Assembly: GCF_000208865.1 (NCBI RefSeq)
Contig: NC_018397.1
Coordinates: forward strand, 1,240,001-1,304,000
Length of the DNA stretch: 64,000 nucleotides
From: Neospora caninum Liverpool
Taxonomy: Eukaryota; Apicomplexa; Conoidasida; Eucoccidiorida; Sarcocystidae
Direction: 5' to 3'
Within the stretch, counting starts at the first letter, position 1. Every line of letters begins with the position of its first letter. Below are positions 60,010 through 64,000 of the stretch, piece by piece. The notes under the pieces are model-generated. The model saw only the letters and a program-made list of their open reading frames with translations. It ran no database searches and was not told the origin of the DNA. The position numbers were made by a program, and so were the translations under genes.

Positions 60010-63000
60010 AGAGTCGTTTTTTCTCTGTGGTGTTGGCAATTTTGCGCGCGGGAGGTTCCCCGGCTATCGCAACCACGCTCGGAGAGGGGATAAGCGTCAC
60101 GCGCGGCAAAGCTCGACGTGACAAGCGCTAGATTTGTTGCAGAGGCAGCGATCTGCGTTTTCCGTGTTTCTGGGGGCCTCTGTGTGTGCGTGTTTGGTAT
60201 CACTTGTTGTGAGTGTGTAGCTGAGGTGCAAGCGTATCTCGGCCTTTTATTATGCGGAACAAGCTCAACTTCAATGACGGCAGCCGGAGACGCAGACGTA
60301 CCACGATCGCGCTTGTCGGCGGTCACGCTGTGGCTCCACGACTGGAGTAGTGAAGACGTTGGACCCTTCGCAGCGTCGTTAATATCCTGTTTTCCATTTG
60401 GAGAGATGTGGTGCATTCAGGGCATAGTTCCCTAGCCGGTAAAATGCGCATTGCACTACATCTTGAAGAGGGCAGCCTTACGCCGACCAATGTAGTCTGC
60501 GACAGTTTTTTTTATTTGGAAGGACTGACACCAAAGAAAAGGGGAAGTACAGGACGGCTGCCGGGTTCCGTGGCACTGCTGACTTACAAGCATCCATTAA
60601 TTTGGTCAGGCGGTGGATCTGGGCTGTAAGATAGCAACATATCCGTTGCCGTGATTTTAGGGTTGCCTCTCATCTCCATTAGCAATGGATTCCTGGACCA
60701 GTTTTACTTTTTGTCGTGTGTGTCATCGGGCGTGTCATTACATTTTAATATATGTGTATTGGGGACGTGACACCGACTTATCCATTCAGGAGTTGACCAA
60801 TTGCCGGAAGAAGCCGCTGTCCTGTAAACCGAAACCCCGGCTCTCTCAATTGCTTGTCCGGATCATTTGATCCAGCAGGTACAATTACATTGGATTACAT
60901 AGCGTGACATAGCCGTCTGACAACGCCCCTTGAACGAAGTGTGCTGGAGCTATCGGTTGCATCATCGAGAGATTCGGTACTTCCCAGTTTAGAGTCTCTG
61001 GTAGATGCCGAGTGTTTCCTCTCTACAGAGAACAAAATAGCTATCCAGCAGGTATTGTCAGCATGCGGACATGCCAGATAGAGACGTATGCGAAATACAG
61101 AGCTGGAACTGAAAATGTTCGACTGTATGTATCAGCAGCAGATGTTAAACTTAACTACTTCCCCACTCCACTCGGTCTTGCATATGAACTATTTACTCTT
61201 TTGAGTAGTGGTGGAAGAGCCTGTAGGGCGGTAGAGAATGTTTGATCAGGCGGCGCGCGGAGGCGGGTCTATGGGGCTACAAAGCAATAGGTTTTGCTTG
61301 ACTGCGTTTACGTGATGTGTGTGTGGGGAACACCAGGAGGAAAGGTGTCGGTAAAACCTCAACCGTGCTTGAAGATGGTCTATGAACTGCTCTCGTTGAA
61401 ACCAGCAGCAACAGGAAAACGACGGTGGGGTGGCCTCTGTCGATCCTGAGAGGTGACAGGCGGAGGAGAAACTCAGTGTCTCGAGCTGGGGACTTTACTC
61501 GCGAATCCTAGCTCTACCGGCAAGCAATGTAGGCATGTCGGAGCTTCCAGGTCGTCTTTCACTGTCTGGAAATAGTCAGTTCGGAAATAGGACGAGTCCT
61601 CTAATTCATGGTGCCTGCAGAAAGAAATGTTAGATCCCCACGAACAAGCGAAGACTATCGCCAGAGGCTCTCGATCCAGGAAACGCCCTGATATTGTAGA
61701 TTGCCGTGCACTAGTGTCATGTTTAAAGCTTGACTCAAATTCCCGCTTGTCACTGGCGGCTGCATGAGGTAACCATAACAGCAACGCGTCCGGTGACCAC
61801 CTGACTTGAGTCGCGGTGACGTCAGTGCCACCCTTCAAGAATTTTCAAGTCTATCCTCACATATTCGTGCATGTGTGACAATGCCGCGTTCATCGTCTCC
61901 CCTGGTATCGGGGGACACGTTCTCGCTTGATGTCCATGGTCTTCACGTCTCGAGGGGTACCTCGACAACGTGCAACAGCCCTTCTTTTTTTCTTCCTGGG
62001 CAAGTTGCTGTTCTTTTTGACACGTTATGCTGCCGAAAGGTACCAAAAGAAGGCACCACCAACAAAGACTGAAGGGTGTTGCATCGACGGAATCGATCTT
62101 GTATGCCACTTCGTTATGTTTGTCGTGGAGGTGATGTGCCAATCCTGCAAATAGGTGCAGTCATTCATTCTCTGATACTGTCAAAATGCGGTTAGCGAAG
62201 CGCTAGAGAGGGCATGAAGCTTCGCGTTATTCAGCAAACTCGGGGGATCTATGCAAAACATCGGAAGTTCTGGAGTTGTCCATCATTCATCATTTTCAGC
62301 TAGTGACCAACCGCTGCTGTTCATTGCTCTGGGGGACGCACCTCTGAGACCGGTCATAAGTCTGCCTTTCCGCTTTTGCTGGAAGTACCGTCACACTTGG
62401 AGTCAGATGCGTGTAATATTAGTTGCTGCGGTCTGGCCGCTTCGGTGTTTTTTTCGGTGGAAAGTGCTTCTTTTCTGGATATGTAGTGAGAAGTACACGC
62501 ATCCCCTTTCTGTTGCATTGGGTTTCTGTGGTGCAAAAAATCGAATTCTTCAATCGAAGATACTTTCTTTCTGCTACCCACACTCCTGGTCATCGGAGCG
62601 TCCAACGCATACGCGAGGCAGCAACTGCTGCATACGGCACGGTAGAAAAAAGCAATTGTTTACGTTTGCACAGAAACAAAAACTCCCACACATTAGGAGA
62701 GTGCATTCAACCGGGAACGAATTGCAACCGTGTGAACTTCATAAAAATCGCGCGAATAAGACCACGAGACGTTAACTTGTTCGATAGCGAACCGCTGTAG
62801 CATCTCTCAGGAGCGAGACGATACCGGTATCTGTCTTGAAATGGATCATTAGGCAGACGCTGTAACACAATCACCCCTTGCAGTGGCTTCCGCACTAGGC
62901 CAATCACACCAAATCAGGCATTTTGTCGCAAATAACAACAAACTTTCACGTGAGTCCAATAACGCTCAATCGAGGCTCCACTGACCAAGTGACGGTCCCG

Positions 63001-64000
63001 CGTACTGTAGAAACCTCCACATGGCGTCGATGTCTCTCTGCAACTCAAATTTCAGTAGCTGACTGAGACTGCTGCGGTGCTGCGAACCCAAGACGACTGA
63101 CGGCGTGTCATGCTGTGAATCCTGTTTCGAGTTTGTACATGGTGTGCAGTGTACCTGTTGCCGACAGCCAGGATCTACAGTGGCAGAGAGAACCAGCGGG
63201 TTCGCACTGAGAGTATTCCGCAGCCTTCCCAGGGTGTCACGTAGCTCAATTGGCCACCTATATATATATATATATATATGCTAGCAGAACGTTGTGCTGT
63301 ACCCAAGTGGAATCCGTGGCCGCAGTTGTCCTGTTGAGAGAGCAGGAGGCACCGCCTCAAAATGTGCACCGCCACTGACAGCTAGCGCATCTGAGTAGCA
63401 AGTTGTCTCGCTGTTACTACGCGTGAAAGCAGTAACCACCATACGGTACGCCTCGAACGTAACCGATTTTGAAAAATCCCCTGCGAACCGCATTGACCAC
63501 CGTTTGCTTATTTGTTCCCGTTTTGTCTAGTTGGTAATATGTGTGCGACGTGTCAACGGGGTTTTGGAGAGCTCAACTTCGCGCTTCGCGGCAGTGTCGC
63601 TCCTCGCGCAGCAGCCCGTAAGCTCAAAATCTTTTTCCAGTGATGCCCAACATCGCTCCCCTCTCAGGTTGCTCGGGCGAAAAAATCCTTCCCCTGTCAC
63701 TGACACACGGAGCACAGAGGAGTGCGATGCATCAGGCAGATTCGTCGTGCGGACCCGTGCGTCAGCAGAGGGGGGGCACAGGAGGCGGTTCGGCGTCATC
63801 AGCTGGCAGTTGCCGCTGCTGGTGGCGTCCGGGCGCATCCGACACGGCAGCATTCCTCAGTTCGCGTCATAGTCGCACGCACACTGACCCCTGTGAGCCG
63901 CAACTTCTCACCAGAAAACGCGGTGCTGCAGAACGTCTTCGGGTAGCTGATCGGCTGAACCGTCGAACGCGATTGGATCGTCTGGCGCTTGCAGAGAACG
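60010..64000. other. Intergenic tail, no supported gene
   Basis: Four kilobases 3' of the phosphatase gene with balanced base composition and scattered short open frames. I found no domain, no chain of splice-compatible exons and no structured RNA. A 108-codon minus-strand frame at 63527-63853 and an overlapping plus-strand frame at 63531-63872 could belong to a gene continuing beyond the window; I cannot choose. A TA tract lies at 63258-63280. Confidence 0.45.
63258..63280. repeat. (TA)n microsatellite
   Basis: Pure TA tract in the intergenic tail. Confidence 0.9.

Noticed and set aside
59778..60416. 212-codon minus-strand frame
   Set aside because: Overlaps the last phosphatase exon, whose frame and phase are better supported; Ser/Arg-rich with no domain.
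1..64000. CRISPR arrays, insertion sequences, operons
   Set aside because: The window is eukaryotic with spliced genes; the tandem repeats are microsatellites or coding repeats without spacer structure.

Overview
This window looks like nuclear DNA of a coccidian apicomplexan, most likely Toxoplasma gondii or a close relative (Hammondia, Neospora). The evidence is many short GT-AG introns with long polypyrimidine tracts, Ser/Pro/charged low-complexity insertions in the proteins, GC-rich exons beside (AT)n tracts in introns and intergenic DNA, and an interstitial TTTAGGG telomere-type repeat. There are no operons. Genes were modelled by hand from open frames, splice signals and intron-phase agreement. 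I saw no tRNA, rRNA, CRISPR or transposon.

Layout. (1) 35-7667 (+): 3' part of a polycystin/TRP-like cation channel; its 5' end lies outside the window. (2) 10161-11357 (-): protein with an acidic N-terminus and one RRM. (3) 14474-19200 (-): secreted or anchored GH16 glucanase-like protein ending in a Thr-rich linker and a PAN/apple domain. (4) 21581-22544 (+): Ser/Pro-rich protein with a small CxxC membrane domain resembling DMAC1/DUF4536. (5) 22672-23685 (+): HSBP1-like coiled-coil protein, almost touching gene 4. (6) 26148-28709 (-): FG-repeat nucleoporin. (7) 32594-38856 (+): 1262-residue protein with a split CBM20 starch-binding domain and no recognised catalytic domain. (8) 41679-46278 (+): CDK5RAP3/C53, the UFMylation and ER-phagy adaptor, in eight exons whose phases all agree. 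(9) 48706-51464 (-): uridine phosphorylase, five exons. (10) 54698-60009 (+): FCP1/SCP-type CTD phosphatase with a long disordered N-terminus.

The genes serve different cell functions: ion transport, RNA binding, glucan metabolism, mitochondrial or heat-shock related roles, nuclear transport, storage-polysaccharide binding, ER quality control, pyrimidine salvage and phosphatase signalling. The most interesting points are the C53 homologue with no aromatic residue in its linker (so no shuffled AIMs), the CBM20 protein whose domain is split by a Ser/acidic insert, the GH16-PAN fusion with two phase-compatible acceptors, the polycystin pore without the usual acidic filter residue, a telomere-repeat palindrome in an intron, and five exact copies of the 10-base palindrome TGTACGTACA.
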